A stretch of 64,000 nt of DNA from contig MKWA01000005.1 of NCBI GenBank assembly GCA_001899285.1, forward strand, positions 119,592-183,591, in the 5' to 3' direction. The notes under the pieces were generated by a model. That model searched no databases and was not told the DNA's origin. It was given only the letters and a program-made list of their open reading frames with translations. The translations under genes and the position numbers were made by a program. Shown piece by piece: positions 37,708 through 49,100 of the stretch; positions within the stretch are counted from its first letter, which is position 1, and each line of letters begins with the position of its first letter. Origin of the DNA: Rhizobiales bacterium 64-17 (GTDB taxonomy: Bacteria; Pseudomonadota; Alphaproteobacteria; Rhizobiales; Xanthobacteraceae).

Positions 37708-38682
37708 CTATTCCGGCTTGATCCCGGCGCCGCGCACCGCATCGCCCCATGCGGTGCGCTCGGCGCGCATGAAAGCCTGAACCTCCTCCAGCGAACCGCC
37801 GCCGTTGAAGACTGCATAGCGCTTCAACAGGTCTTTTACCTCCTGCAGCGCCAGCACCGTGTTCACATCCTTGTTCACACGCGCCAGCACCGCGGGCGGC
37901 GTGCCGGTGGGCGCCACCAGCGCGAACCATCCTGACGGGCTAAAACCGGGTACGGTTTCGGCGACGGTCGGAATGCTGTCGTAGCCGGCAAGGCGCGTCT
38001 TCGACGTGACGGCGATGACGCGCAGCTTGTCGCCACCGATATGCGCGGACATGGCCGGCACGCTGTCGATATAGACCTCGGTGCGTCCCGCGATCGTGTC
38101 GTTGGCCGCGAACGGGCTGCCGCGATACGGAACGTTGAGAATGTCGATGCCGGTCTTGAGCTTCAGCATCTCGCCGGTGATGTGCTGTAGATTACGGATG
38201 CCGGACGTCGCATAGGACAGCTTGCCCGGCTGCTTCTTGGCGAGTGCAATCAGGTCCGCCATCGTGTTCACCGGCACGGCCGGGTTTACCGCGAACATGA
38301 ACGGGCTGAAACCGATCATGACGACCGGCACGAAATCGCGTTCGGCATCGAACGGCAAACTCGCGAAGGTGTAAGGGTTCACAGCCAGCGTCGAGGCGAC
38401 AGCGAAGAAGAAGTGATAGCCGTCCGGCTCCGACCGCGCCGCCGCCTGCGCCGCGAGATTGCCGGCGGCGCCCGGCCGGTTGTCATGGATGATCGGCTGC
38501 CCCCACATCGCGGCGAGCCGGTCGGCGACGATGCGCGCCATGATATCGCCGGACGAGCCGGGCGCGGCGGTATTGGTCCAGTGAACCGCCTTGGTCGGCC
38601 ACGACGCGGTCTGCGACAGTGCCGACAACGTCGAGGCCAACAGCGTGACGATGGCGAGAGCAATACCGGAGACATACGACAT
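37708..38682 (-). CDS. Tripartite tricarboxylate transporter binding protein (Bug/TctC family)
   Basis: Periplasmic binding protein of 324 residues. A signal peptide of about 23 residues ends near LSALSQ. The mature protein shows the Bug blocks PGSSGDIMARIVADRLAAMWGQP (about 42-64), DNRPGAAGNLAAQAAARSEPDGY and SGIRNLQHITGEMLK, which build the carboxylate-binding cleft. No TctA or TctB permease gene is beside it, so it may be an orphan that shares a permease or acts as a sensor, as is common in this family. GAGG lies 8 bases before ATG 38682. Ligand unknown. Confidence 0.93.
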   Translation of the reverse strand: MSYVSGIALAIVTLLASTLSALSQTASWPTKAVHWTNTAAPGSSGDIMARIVADRLAAMWGQPIIHDNRPGAAGNLAAQAAARSEPDGYHFFFAVASTLAVNPYTFASLPFDAERDFVPVVMIGFSPFMFAVNPAVPVNTMADLIALAKKQPGKLSYATSGIRNLQHITGEMLKLKTGIDILNVPYRGSPFAANDTIAGRTEVYIDSVPAMSAHIGGDKLRVIAVTSKTRLAGYDSIPTVAETVPGFSPSGWFALVAPTGTPPAVLARVNKDVNTVLALQEVKDLLKRYAVFNGGGSLEEVQAFMRAERTAWGDAVRGAGIKPE

Positions 38683-38701
38683 GGAATCATCCTCGTCGGG
38701 T

Positions 38702-38728
38702 TTTTCGGTAGAGGTTCGGAACCGAAAA
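38702..38728. promoter_or_regulatory. Inverted repeat in the Bug/gph divergent region
   Basis: TTTTCGGT (38702-38709) and ACCGAAAA (38721-38728) are perfect inverted arms, and the smaller palindrome GGTTCGGAACC (38713-38723) lies between and overlaps the right arm. It is 20 bases upstream of the Bug-family start, within the likely leader or promoter, so it could be an operator. Confidence 0.4.
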
Positions 38729-38808
38729 GTTGCAGACAAATCCCGCCATGGCAATGTATCGCCAGCCGATGCTCCGGCGGATCGCTGCATCATTCAGGAC
38801 CACACCAC

Positions 38809-39492
38809 GTGAAGCCAGCCGAAGCGAAGCCAGCCATTGTGTTCGATCTCGACGGGACGCTCGTCGACAGCCTCGACGACATGCAGGCAGTCCTGAACGA
38901 GACATTGCGTCCGCTGGGCCGTTCCGCGCTCGACCGGGAAACGGTCGGATCGATGATCGGCGACGGCGCGAAGCTTTTGCTTCAGCGTGCGCTGACGGCC
39001 ACCGGCGGAGTGCCGGACGATTTCACCGCGCTGCTGCGCCGGTTTCTGCAGTTGTACGAAGCCGATGCCGGCGCGCGAACGCGGCCCTATCCGGGCGTTC
39101 CCGCCGTGCTCGATCGTCTGCGGCGCGACGGCTGGGCCCTGGCGATCTGCACCAACAAGCCGCACGCGGTCACCCGCCGGCTGCTGGCCGATCTCGACCT
39201 CGACGGACGGTTCGCGGCGGTGTTCGGCGGCGACAGCTTTCCGGTCGGCAAGCCCGATCCTGGACCGGTGATCGCGGCGCTGCATGCGGTCGGCGGCAAC
39301 CCGCGCCGCGCGGCGATGGTAGGCGACCATGCCAACGATCTGATCGCGGGCCACGCGGCGGGCGTGGCGACGATCTTCGCGCGCTACGGCTATGGCGGCG
39401 CATCACGCGCCGGAATTGCGGCTGACGCCACCATCGACACGTTTGAGGACCTGCCGAAGACGCTCGACGGATTGTTTGCCCGCGCCCAGTAA
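38809..39492 (+). CDS. gph: HAD-family phosphatase, phosphoglycolate phosphatase-like
   Basis: Hydrolase of 227 residues, HAD superfamily subfamily IA. Motif I is VFDLDGTLVDSLDD (nucleophile and acid-base Asp), motif II is the Thr in AICTNKPHAVTRRLL, motif III is the Lys of VGKPDPGPVI, and motif IV is GDHANDLIAGHAAG. Length and motifs fit phosphoglycolate phosphatase, which removes the toxic product of DNA 3' end repair and of Rubisco oxygenation; related phosphatases cannot be excluded. Only a GTG at 38809 gives the family length. It diverges from the Bug-family gene. Confidence 0.88.
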   Translation: MKPAEAKPAIVFDLDGTLVDSLDDMQAVLNETLRPLGRSALDRETVGSMIGDGAKLLLQRALTATGGVPDDFTALLRRFLQLYEADAGARTRPYPGVPAVLDRLRRDGWALAICTNKPHAVTRRLLADLDLDGRFAAVFGGDSFPVGKPDPGPVIAALHAVGGNPRRAAMVGDHANDLIAGHAAGVATIFARYGYGGASRAGIAADATIDTFEDLPKTLDGLFARAQ

Positions 39493-39568
39493 GGCGCCCG
39501 CAAGCAGCAAAAGACGCATGGACCGGCGGTGTTTACGTTAATCCACGGCTGTTGCCGCGCGCGGCGCG

Positions 39569-40117
39569 ATGCGTCGCTATTTTCCCCGCATGAAAATGCC
39601 GCGCTTTCCCACGCTCGCTCTTGCTGTTGTTGCTGCCGTCGTGGCTTTGGTTGCGGCGCTGCTGACGGCGGCGCCTGTGGCCGCGCGCGAGACCGTGATG
39701 TTCCGCGGCTATCCGGTCGGCTCGATCGTCGTGCGCACCAATGAGCGGCATCTCTACTATGTCGCCGCGCCCGGCATGGCTTGGCGCTATCCGGTCGGTG
39801 TCGGCCGCGCCGGCAAGGCGTGGTCCGGCCGCGCCAGCGTCTACAGCAAGCAGATCAATCCGGCCTGGGCGCCGCCGCCCGATGTGCGGCGCGACAGCCC
39901 GCATCTGCCGCGCGTTATTCCCGGCGGCGCGCCGAACAATCCGCTCGGTGTCGCGGTGCTCGCGCTCGACTACGGAAGCTATGCGATCCACGGCACCAAC
40001 AATCCAGCGTCGGTCGGCCGCTTTGTCTCCTATGGCTGCATCCGCATGTACAATCAGGATGTGATGGAGCTTTACCGCGTCGCCGGGCTCGGGACGCAGG
40101 TCTACGTCCTCCCCTAA
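39569..40117 (+). CDS. L,D-transpeptidase (YkuD family)
   Basis: Cell-wall enzyme of 182 residues that makes 3-3 crosslinks or attaches proteins to peptidoglycan in the periplasm. A signal anchor of about 40 residues (PTLALAVVAAVVALVAALLTA) is followed by the YkuD domain. The catalytic motif is IHGTNNPASVGRFVSYGCIRM, with active-site His, Ser-x-Gly-Cys-Ile-Arg pattern and Cys near residue 157. GVGRAGKAWSG precedes it, as in short Rhizobiales enzymes. Start ATG 39569 or 39590. Confidence 0.93.
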   Translation: MRRYFPRMKMPRFPTLALAVVAAVVALVAALLTAAPVAARETVMFRGYPVGSIVVRTNERHLYYVAAPGMAWRYPVGVGRAGKAWSGRASVYSKQINPAWAPPPDVRRDSPHLPRVIPGGAPNNPLGVAVLALDYGSYAIHGTNNPASVGRFVSYGCIRMYNQDVMELYRVAGLGTQVYVLP

Positions 40118-40130
40118 TCACGCCAACAAT

Positions 40131-40685
40131 CTAGTCGCACCACGAGGCGCGATGGCCGCCGCCGTAGCGGCGCACAAGGCCAGCTTGCAGGAGCGCCGCG
40201 GAAACATCCTCGCCTTGCGCGGTCGCGACCGAGGCGACGACGCGTCCACCATATTTATCCGGACCGATCCGCGACACCGACAGACGGCCATCGGCGACGA
40301 GTTTCGCCAGCGCATCGCGCGCCGCCTGCGCCGCCATCTGCTCGCGGCCACAGCGCGCCCGCAGTTCCGGCGCGTCGATGCCGCGCAGCCGCACCCGCGT
40401 GGCGATGGTCATGCCCGGCCAGACATGCACCCGCGCCTCCAGGGTATCGCCGTCGATCACCCGGACGAGATCGGCGGGATGCGCGCCCGGCACAACGGAC
40501 GGCGGCGAAGCCGGAGCCCGACGTTCCACCGGCGGCGCAGCGGGCTTGATCCATGGCGCGGCTCCGACGCCGGCCGCGAACGCCATCGCCAGCCCGACAA
40601 AGACCGCGAGTTGGGTCGTCAGCCGGATCGAGAGACCGATCCGGCGAGACCGGGGGCTATCGGCGGGATACGAGGCGATTCGCAT
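40131..40685 (-). CDS. Thermonuclease (SNase-like) family protein
   Basis: Predicted secreted or membrane-anchored nuclease of 184 residues. A hydrophobic segment at about residues 24-45 (LAVFVGLAMAFAAGVGAA) precedes a Pro/Ala linker and the SNase OB-fold: VRVIDGDTLEARVHVWPG, RVRLRGIDAPELRARCG and GRVVASVATAQGEDVSAALLQAGLV. The DGDT and RLRGIDAPE motifs hold the calcium and catalytic residues. The start codon at 40685 lies inside a perfect 23-base palindrome (40680-40702), and a -10-like sequence in the same palindrome hints at a leaderless message. It converges with the L,D-transpeptidase gene. Confidence 0.9.
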   Translation of the reverse strand: MRIASYPADSPRSRRIGLSIRLTTQLAVFVGLAMAFAAGVGAAPWIKPAAPPVERRAPASPPSVVPGAHPADLVRVIDGDTLEARVHVWPGMTIATRVRLRGIDAPELRARCGREQMAAQAARDALAKLVADGRLSVSRIGPDKYGGRVVASVATAQGEDVSAALLQAGLVRRYGGGHRASWCD

Positions 40686-40702
40686 AGATACAATCTATGC
40701 GA
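40680..40702 (-). promoter_or_regulatory. 23-base palindrome over the nuclease start codon
   Basis: Arms TCGCATAGAT (40680-40689) and ATCTATGCGA (40693-40702) are perfect inverted repeats around the 3-base centre ACA. The nuclease start codon (40685-40683) is inside the left arm. On the minus strand TAGATT (40697-40692) resembles a -10 box with TTGCAG 18 bases upstream. An operator for autoregulation or an RNA hairpin hiding the start are both possible. Confidence 0.55.
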
Positions 40703-40742
40703 GCAATAACACAACCTGCAATTGAAATTTTGGATAGGAAGA

Positions 40743-41027
40743 CTATTCGCAGCTCTGGAACACCCGGCCCTGCACCCGGCGCATCCGGATTTCACAGCGG
40801 GGGCTGGCCCCCGGCGCATAAAACGAGCCGGGACCGCCGGTCCGCGACACGCCGGACGCAAACAGCGGCGACAGCGCGGCGAACCGGTTGTCCGGGCTGG
40901 CGAGCGGCAGGTCGCTGACCAGCGTCAGCGGCGAATCCCCACGCGGGGCGAGCGGCGCGGACGCCTGCGCCGGAAGGGCAAGGAATGTCAGCCCGGCCGC
41001 GGCGATCATGAAGGTGACGTTTTTCAT
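40743..41027 (-). CDS. Small secreted hypothetical protein
   Basis: A 94-residue frame with a good signal peptide (MKNVTFMIAAAGLTFLALPAQA cleavage near residue 22) and a mature part of about 72 residues rich in Ala, Leu, Pro and Ser, with two Cys near the end (PRCEIRMRR and FQSCE) that could pair. The frame runs upstream to 41126 but only the ATG at 41027 gives a signal peptide. It lies upstream of the nuclease gene on the same strand with 57 bases between. No family recognised. Confidence 0.6.
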   Translation of the reverse strand: MKNVTFMIAAAGLTFLALPAQASAPLAPRGDSPLTLVSDLPLASPDNRFAALSPLFASGVSRTGGPGSFYAPGASPRCEIRMRRVQGRVFQSCE

Positions 41028-41136
41028 CGCTAATGCCTGATCGCTCCCTCTCGGTGAGATCAACGCGTCCACCGCAACCGTGTTCCTTTGTTTCTTACCT
41101 GTCCGACCCCATCGGATTTGTGTCACACGTCATTGA

Positions 41137-42513
41137 ATGCCCCGTTCAAATCCCGCCCCGAGCCCTGAAGTTCCCGGCCTCGCCACCCGCCGCATCGCCG
41201 CCGACATCGTCGACGGCGTGCTGCGCCGGCGCACGCCGCTCGACGAACAGCTCGGCGGACGCCACGCACATCCGGGCCTTGCCACGCTCACCGACCGCGA
41301 CCGCGCGCTGACGCGACGGCTGGTCGCGACGGTACTGCGCCGGCACGGCACGCTGCGGCATCTCCTTGCGCTCTGTCTCGATAAAGGATGTCCGGCCGAC
41401 GCACCGCGCATCGAAACGATCCTGATGGTCGGCGCCGCGCAGATCCTCTGGCTCGACGTGCCGGATCATGCGGCGGTCGATCTTGCCGTGCGGCTCGCGC
41501 AAGCGGACAAGCGCGGCGCGCGCTATGTCGGTCTCGTCAATGCGGTGTTGCGGCGGATCACGCGCGACGGTGCGACAATGATCGCCGACACCGACGCGAC
41601 CACGCTCGACACGCCGGCCTGGCTGATGACGCGCTGGACCGCGCATTATGGTGCAGACGAAGCGCACGCCATCGCCGCCGCCAACGGTCAGGAGCCGGCG
41701 CTCGATCTCACCGTCAAGGATCAGCCGGAAAACTGGGCAACACGTTTGCACGGCCGCGTGCTGCCGACCGGCAGCGTGCGCACGCTGGTGCACGGACCGG
41801 TGTCGTTGCTACCCGGTTACGACACCGGCGCGTGGTGGGTGCAGGATGCAGCAGCAGCGATGCCGGCGCGCTTCTTTGGCAATCTCACGAACAAGCGCGC
41901 GCTCGACCTGTGCGCCGCGCCCGGCGGCAAGACTGCGCAACTGGCGCAGGCCGGCGCGACCGTCACCGCCGTCGATCGCTCGGCGGCGCGACTGAAACGC
42001 CTCACCGAGAACATGACGCGGCTCGGCCTCGCCGCAACCACCGTTGCCGGCGATGCGCTCGACCTCGACGCCGCGCAGATCGGTGCGGACTACGACGCGG
42101 TGCTGCTCGACGCGCCATGCTCGGCCACCGGCACGATCCGCCGCCATCCTGACATTCCCTATCTCAAGTCCGACGCCGACATCGCCAAGCTGACGGAACT
42201 GCAGACGCGCCTGCTCGACCGCGCGGTGACGCTGACGCGACCGGGCGGCACGCTGATCTATTGTGTCTGCTCGCTGGAGCACGAAGAGGGTGAAGCGCAG
42301 ATCGCCGCGCTGCTGGCTCGCAATCCCGGCGTGACACGGCGTCCGCTGCAACCGGACGAGGTCGCCGGTCACGCGGCGTGGATCAGTCCGGATGGCGACC
42401 TGCGGACCCTGCCGCATCATTTGCCCGCACCCCCGTCTGGCGACACGCCTGACACTGATTCGCGCTGGGGCGGTCTCGACGGCTTTTTCTGCGCGCGGCT
42501 CACCCTCCTCTGA
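41137..42513 (+). CDS. rsmB: 16S rRNA (cytosine-967 C5)-methyltransferase RsmB
   Basis: SAM-dependent m5C methyltransferase of 458 residues. An N-terminal NusB-like RNA-binding domain (about residues 15-150, with LLALCLDKGCPADAPRIETILMVGAAQILWLDVPDHAAVD compressed into helices) precedes the Rossmann domain. Motif I is LDLCAAPGGKTAQLA, motif IV is LLDAPCSATGTIRRHPD with the release Cys, and motif VI is IYCVCSLEHEEGE with the catalytic Cys. The ATG at 41137 opens the domain at the right place. The branch (RsmB rather than another NOL1/NOP2/Sun enzyme) is inferred from the NusB domain. Confidence 0.93.
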   Translation: MPRSNPAPSPEVPGLATRRIAADIVDGVLRRRTPLDEQLGGRHAHPGLATLTDRDRALTRRLVATVLRRHGTLRHLLALCLDKGCPADAPRIETILMVGAAQILWLDVPDHAAVDLAVRLAQADKRGARYVGLVNAVLRRITRDGATMIADTDATTLDTPAWLMTRWTAHYGADEAHAIAAANGQEPALDLTVKDQPENWATRLHGRVLPTGSVRTLVHGPVSLLPGYDTGAWWVQDAAAAMPARFFGNLTNKRALDLCAAPGGKTAQLAQAGATVTAVDRSAARLKRLTENMTRLGLAATTVAGDALDLDAAQIGADYDAVLLDAPCSATGTIRRHPDIPYLKSDADIAKLTELQTRLLDRAVTLTRPGGTLIYCVCSLEHEEGEAQIAALLARNPGVTRRPLQPDEVAGHAAWISPDGDLRTLPHHLPAPPSGDTPDTDSRWGGLDGFFCARLTLL

Positions 42514-42636
42514 GGCGTTTTCCACCCCCTCCGCTGCGAAAACCGGCAAAGATTGGCCGGGCGGCGGGCGTTCCGGTATCTTGGCAGCGGACTTCTCCTC
42601 TCGCCGGGGCGGCGAAGCGGCGGCAACGGGGGCATC

Positions 42637-44394
42637 TTGGAACGACGATCGGTGGCGGAACGGATCAGGCTCTCCGCGCTGGTCGCGACGCGCATGCTGC
42701 GCGCGGGAGCGAGCCGGCTCGCGACGCATCCGCTGCTGCGCTGGCGCTTCACGCCGAGCAAGACCGACCGCCTCGTCATCGCCCCGCAGGATCTGCGCAC
42801 CGCCGACGCGACGCGCGCCACGGAAATCTACGCCGGCCGCTTCGCCTTCGCCGGCAAGGTCGTGATCTGTGACCAGCGCTCGCCGTTCGAGATGGCCGCG
42901 CCGTCGGAGGAATGGGCAGCGATGCTGCACGGCTTCGGCTGGCTCCGGCATCTGCGCGCCGGCGACAGCGCCATCACCCGCGCCAATGCGCGTGCGCTGA
43001 TCGACGACTGGATCGCGCTGCAAGGCTCCGGCAACGGCATCGCCTGGCGGCCCGACGTGCTGTCGCGTCGCGCCATCTCGTGGATGTCGCAGGCACCGCT
43101 GGTACTCACCGAGACCGACGCGCGGTTCTATCGCCGCTTCCTGCGCAGCCTGACGCGGCAGGTGCGCTACCTGCGCGCGGTGTTCAAGGAGACGCGCGAC
43201 GGCCAGCCCCGCTTGCAGGCCGCGATCGCACTCGCTTATGCGGCACTGTGCATGCAGGGCGAGATGAAGCAGCTGCGCAACGCCGCGCGCCGCCTCTCCG
43301 ACGAACTCGACCGCCAGATTCTCCCGGACGGCGGCCATGTCAGCCGCAATCCCGGCGCGCTGGTCGATATCATGCTCGACCTGTTGCCACTGCGGCAGGC
43401 GTTCTACGCGCGGCAATTACCGGTGCCGAAATCGCTGAGCAATGCCATCGACCGGATGATGCCGATGTTACGCTTCTTCCGGCACGGCGACGGCAACACC
43501 GCGCTGTTCAACGGCATGGGACCGACCGCCGCCGACCTCAACGCCACGGTGCTCGCTTATGACGATGCGCGCGGCAATCCGGTGTCGAGCGCGCCGCATT
43601 CCGGTTATCAGCGGCTCGAAGCCGGCGACGCCGTGGTGCTGGCCGATGTCGGCAAGCCGCCACCGGCGGCGTTGAGCCAGGAAGCGCATGCCGGCACACT
43701 GTCGTTCGAACTGTCGTGGCGGCAACACCGGCTGATCGTCAACTGCGGCGTCCCCGCTGTCGGCCGCGAGACCTGGCGGCAGGTGACGCGCGCCACCGCG
43801 GCGCATTCCACCGTGACGCTCAACGACACTTCGTCATCGAGCTTCGGCGAGTCCGGACCGTTCCGTAATCTGCTGTTCGGCGTGCCGATCATCGGCGGTC
43901 CGCATAACGTGCAATCGCACCGCGACGACACCGATGCCGGTATCCGCCTGCAGATGCTGCACGACGGCTACGCCAAGGATTTCGGCATCGTGCACACCCG
44001 CGTGCTGACGCTCTCGCCCGACGGCGAGCGGCTCAACGGCGAGGACACGTTCACGCCGCCCTATGGCGACGCGATTGCGCCGAACACGCCGGACGAATAT
44101 GCGGTGCGCTTCCATCTGCACCCGTCCGCCAAGGCCAACCGCCTCAGCGACGGCAAGAGCGTGATCCTGGTGATGCCGGACCGCGAGGGCTGGACCTTCA
44201 GCGCCGATCACCACGCGGTGGACATCGAGGAAAGCGTGTTCCTCGCCGGCGCCGACCGGCCGCGACGCACGGTGCAGATCGTCATTTACGGCCATGCGCG
44301 GGAGAACCCGCAGGTCCGCTGGCAGATTTCGCATCTGCCGCGCACGCCCTCCGGCGCCGCGCCCAACCCGGATGAGCCGGAACTGCCGCTGTAA
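42637..44394 (+). CDS. Heparinase II/III family protein
   Basis: Polysaccharide-lyase-like protein of about 585 residues. The N-terminal alpha/alpha toroid has YAGRFAFAGKV, FGWLRHLRAGDSAITRANARALIDDWI and QILPDGGHVSRNP, and the C-terminal beta-sandwich has NGMGPTAADLNA, FELSWRQHRLIVNCGVP and SHRDDTDAGIRLQMLHDGYAKDFGIVHTR. No signal peptide is visible. This cytosolic Rhizobiales form follows rsmB, and its substrate is unknown. The start is unclear: TTG at 42637 after GGGGG, or GTG at 42652; the longer frame to 42553 is rejected. Confidence 0.87.
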   Translation: MERRSVAERIRLSALVATRMLRAGASRLATHPLLRWRFTPSKTDRLVIAPQDLRTADATRATEIYAGRFAFAGKVVICDQRSPFEMAAPSEEWAAMLHGFGWLRHLRAGDSAITRANARALIDDWIALQGSGNGIAWRPDVLSRRAISWMSQAPLVLTETDARFYRRFLRSLTRQVRYLRAVFKETRDGQPRLQAAIALAYAALCMQGEMKQLRNAARRLSDELDRQILPDGGHVSRNPGALVDIMLDLLPLRQAFYARQLPVPKSLSNAIDRMMPMLRFFRHGDGNTALFNGMGPTAADLNATVLAYDDARGNPVSSAPHSGYQRLEAGDAVVLADVGKPPPAALSQEAHAGTLSFELSWRQHRLIVNCGVPAVGRETWRQVTRATAAHSTVTLNDTSSSSFGESGPFRNLLFGVPIIGGPHNVQSHRDDTDAGIRLQMLHDGYAKDFGIVHTRVLTLSPDGERLNGEDTFTPPYGDAIAPNTPDEYAVRFHLHPSAKANRLSDGKSVILVMPDREGWTFSADHHAVDIEESVFLAGADRPRRTVQIVIYGHARENPQVRWQISHLPRTPSGAAPNPDEPELPL

Positions 44395-44487
44395 TAACCG
44401 CGAAATACGGGGATCGGTCGTTTGGCTGGTTTTATCGGTCCGCGCGGCTGTGCTACCCCGCTGCCCAACAACAGCGATGATACAACC

Positions 44488-46080
<1,593 letters not shown>

Positions 46081-46087
46081 CTATCAG

Positions 46088-46167
46088 CCTCATGGTGAGG
46101 AGCGATCCCAACAGCGCGTTTACGCGCGTCTTTGACGCGCTATGGGATCGCGTCTCGAACCATGAGG
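46088..46167. repeat. Inverted repeat between convergent purH and glutamate dehydrogenase
   Basis: Arms CCTCATGGT (46088-46096) and ACCATGAGG (46159-46167) are perfect, and an inner pair CGATCCCA/TGGGATCG (46103-46110 and 46143-46150) is also perfect, with a GCGCG-rich centre. CCTCATGGTGAGGAGC and GCGTCTCGAACCATGAGG recur almost exactly in the repeat at 10349-10474. Its place between two stop codons suggests that it also ends transcription. Confidence 0.8.
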
Positions 46168-46171
46168 CGGA

Positions 46172-49100
46172 TCAGGTCTTCGCCAGATCGGCGAGCAGGC
46201 TCGCCGCCACCGATAGTTTCGACAACGTGAGGCCCGAGCCGGCGATCTGATCGATCGACGACCGCACGCGATCGACGTTCTCGCGATGCGCCTCGACCCA
46301 GGCCGCGACCGCGGCGGCGCCACTGCCAGCACCTGAGCCTTGCCCGAGCATTGCGGCGGTGAGACGCCGGATCGCTTCGCCGATCGTGTCGAGCGCACGG
46401 TCGAGCGCCAGCCGATCGAAATAATCGCCGACCGGCACGTTGCGCGCCGCCTGCTCGATCTGGTCGATGCGGAAGAATGCCTGCGCCGCGAAATAGGTCG
46501 CGGCGACATCGGCCAGCGGCTGCTGTGCGCGCTCCGCCACCAGCACGATATCCGGCGCGGCCTTGAGCAACGGCAGGCTGGCGAAGCGAAGCGCCAGCGC
46601 ATCGGGAACGCCGGCCTTGCGATAGGCTTCGACTTGCGTCGAGACCTCACGCAACGCCGCCTCCGGCAGCGCGTGACCGAGCGCGCCCGCCACGCCGGCA
46701 ATCCCGTCGTGATAGTGGGTGACGATCTCGGCAAGGCCCCGCGACAGATCGACATTGCGCAGGAACCAGACCAGCCGGTCCAGCAGCAGATCCTCGATCG
46801 CCGCGTAGAGCGAGAGTTGCACCCCGCCCTTGACCTTGTTGTCGAGCGCATTCACCTCGTCGTTCAACTCCGGCATCTCGTAGCTGTCGCGCACCGCGGC
46901 AAACGCCGCCGCAATGCGCGCCGCATCGGCGCCCGTCTGGTCGGCGATGCGCACGATCAGCGACGGACCACCACGGTTGATCATCGAGTTCGCCAGTTGC
47001 GTGGCGATGATCTCGCGCCGCAGCCGGTGATGTTCGAGCGCGTCGGGGTAACGCTCCGTCACCTCGCGCGGGAAGTAACGTCCGAGTTCGCGGCCGAGAT
47101 AAGGGTCGTCCGGCACCGGCGAATCGATCAGCTCCTCGTAAAGCGTCAGCTTGGCGTAAGCGAGCAGCACCGCCAGCTCCGGCCGCGTGAACGCGACGCC
47201 ACGCGCGAAACGGTCGGCCAGCTCCACGTCGTCGGGCAGGAATTCCACCGCGCGGTCGAGATGACCCGCGGTCTCCAGCGTCTGCATCAACCGCTGCAGG
47301 AAACCGGCGTCCTCCATGCCGCGCCGCGCTGCGAGCGAAAGCGCGAGCGTCTGCAAGTAGTTGTTGCGCAACACGACGCGGGCGACCTCGTCGGTCATCT
47401 CCGTGAGCAGCGCATTGCGGGACTCCATCGTCAGCCGCCCGTCATGCACCGGCCGGGTCAGCGCGATCTTGATGTTGACCTCGACGTCGGAGGTGTTGAC
47501 GCCGGCGGAGTTGTCGATGGCGTCGGTGTTGAGCCGCCGGCCAGCGAACGCCGCCTCGATACGGCCACGCTGGGTCATACCCAGATTGGCGCCCTCGCCC
47601 ACCACCTTGCAGCGCAGTTCCTTGCCGGCGATGCGGATCGCATCGTTGGCGCGATCGCCCACCGCATCGTCGCTCTCCGACGATGCGCGGATATAGGTGC
47701 CGATCCCGCCGAAGAACAACAGATCGACGGGCGCTTTCAGAATTGCGCTCATCACCTGCTGTGGCGTAGCGCGGGCCTGTGCGAAGCCGAGCACCGCTTG
47801 CGCTTCCGGCGACAGTTCGATCTCCTTGAGCGAGCGCGAATAGATGCCGCCGCCCTTGGAAATCAGCCCCTTGTCGTAGTCCTGCCAGCTCGAGCGCGGC
47901 AGATCGAACAGGCGCTTGCGCTCGGCGAAACTCGCCTGCGGGTCCGGCGACGGATCGATGAAGATGTCGCGATGGTCGAACGCGGCGACGAGCTTGGTCG
48001 TATTCTCGCGCAGCATGCCGTTGCCGAACACGTCACCCGACATGTCACCGACGCCGACGCAGGTGAACGGCGTTACATGGATGTTGACGTCCATCTCGCG
48101 GAAATGCCGCTTCACCGATTCCCACGCGCCGCGCGCGGTGATGCCCATCACCTTGTGGTCGTAGCCGGCCGAGCCGCCGGAGGCGAACGCATCGTCGAGC
48201 CAGAAGTGATGCTCGCGCGAGATCGCATTCGCCGTGTCAGAGAACGTCGCGGTGCCCTTGTCGGCGGCGACCACCAGATAGGGATCGTCGCCATCATGCC
48301 GCACCACATTGTCCGGCGGCACGATGGTGCCGTCGATGGCGATATTGTCGGTGATGTCGAGCAGCGCGTCGATGAACAGCTTGTAGGCGGCCGTGCCTTC
48401 GGCCTGGACCTCCTCACGCTTGCCCTTGGCGGCAATCGCCGGCAGCAGGCGCGGCACGAAGCCACCCTTGGAGCCGACCGGCACGATCACCGCGTTCTTC
48501 ACCTGCTGCGCCTTGACGAGACCCAGCACCTCGGTGCGGAAATCCTGCGGCCGGTCCGACCAGCGGATGCCGCCGCGCGCGACCTTGCCGAACCGCAGGT
48601 GATCGCCCTCGACCCGGCTCGACGTGACGAAAATCTCGTAGAGCGGCCGCGGCTTCGGCAACCCGTCGAGCTTGCGGCTTTCGAACTTGATGGCGATCAG
48701 CGGCTTCGGCCCGCCGTTCTCGTCCGGCTGATAGAAATTGGTGCGCAGCGCAGCGCGTACCGCGTTGAGGAAGCGGCGCAGGATGCGATCCTCGTCGAGA
48801 CTTTGCACCTTGTCGAGCGCCGCCTCGATCCGCTTGACGATCTCGTCCTCCTGCCTGTCGCGATTCTGCGTGCGCGGATCGAACCGCGCGTGAAACAGCG
48901 CGACGATATCGGCGGCAACACCGTGATGCTTGCGCAACGTCGTCCACATATAGTCCTGGGAGAACGGCACTTGCGCTTGCTGCAGAAAGCGAGAGATAGC
49001 GCGGATCAGCGCCACGTCGCGCCACATCAATCCGCCGGTGAGCACCAGCGCGTTGTAGCCGTCATTGTCGCCGTGACCGCCCATGACGACGAGGAATGTC

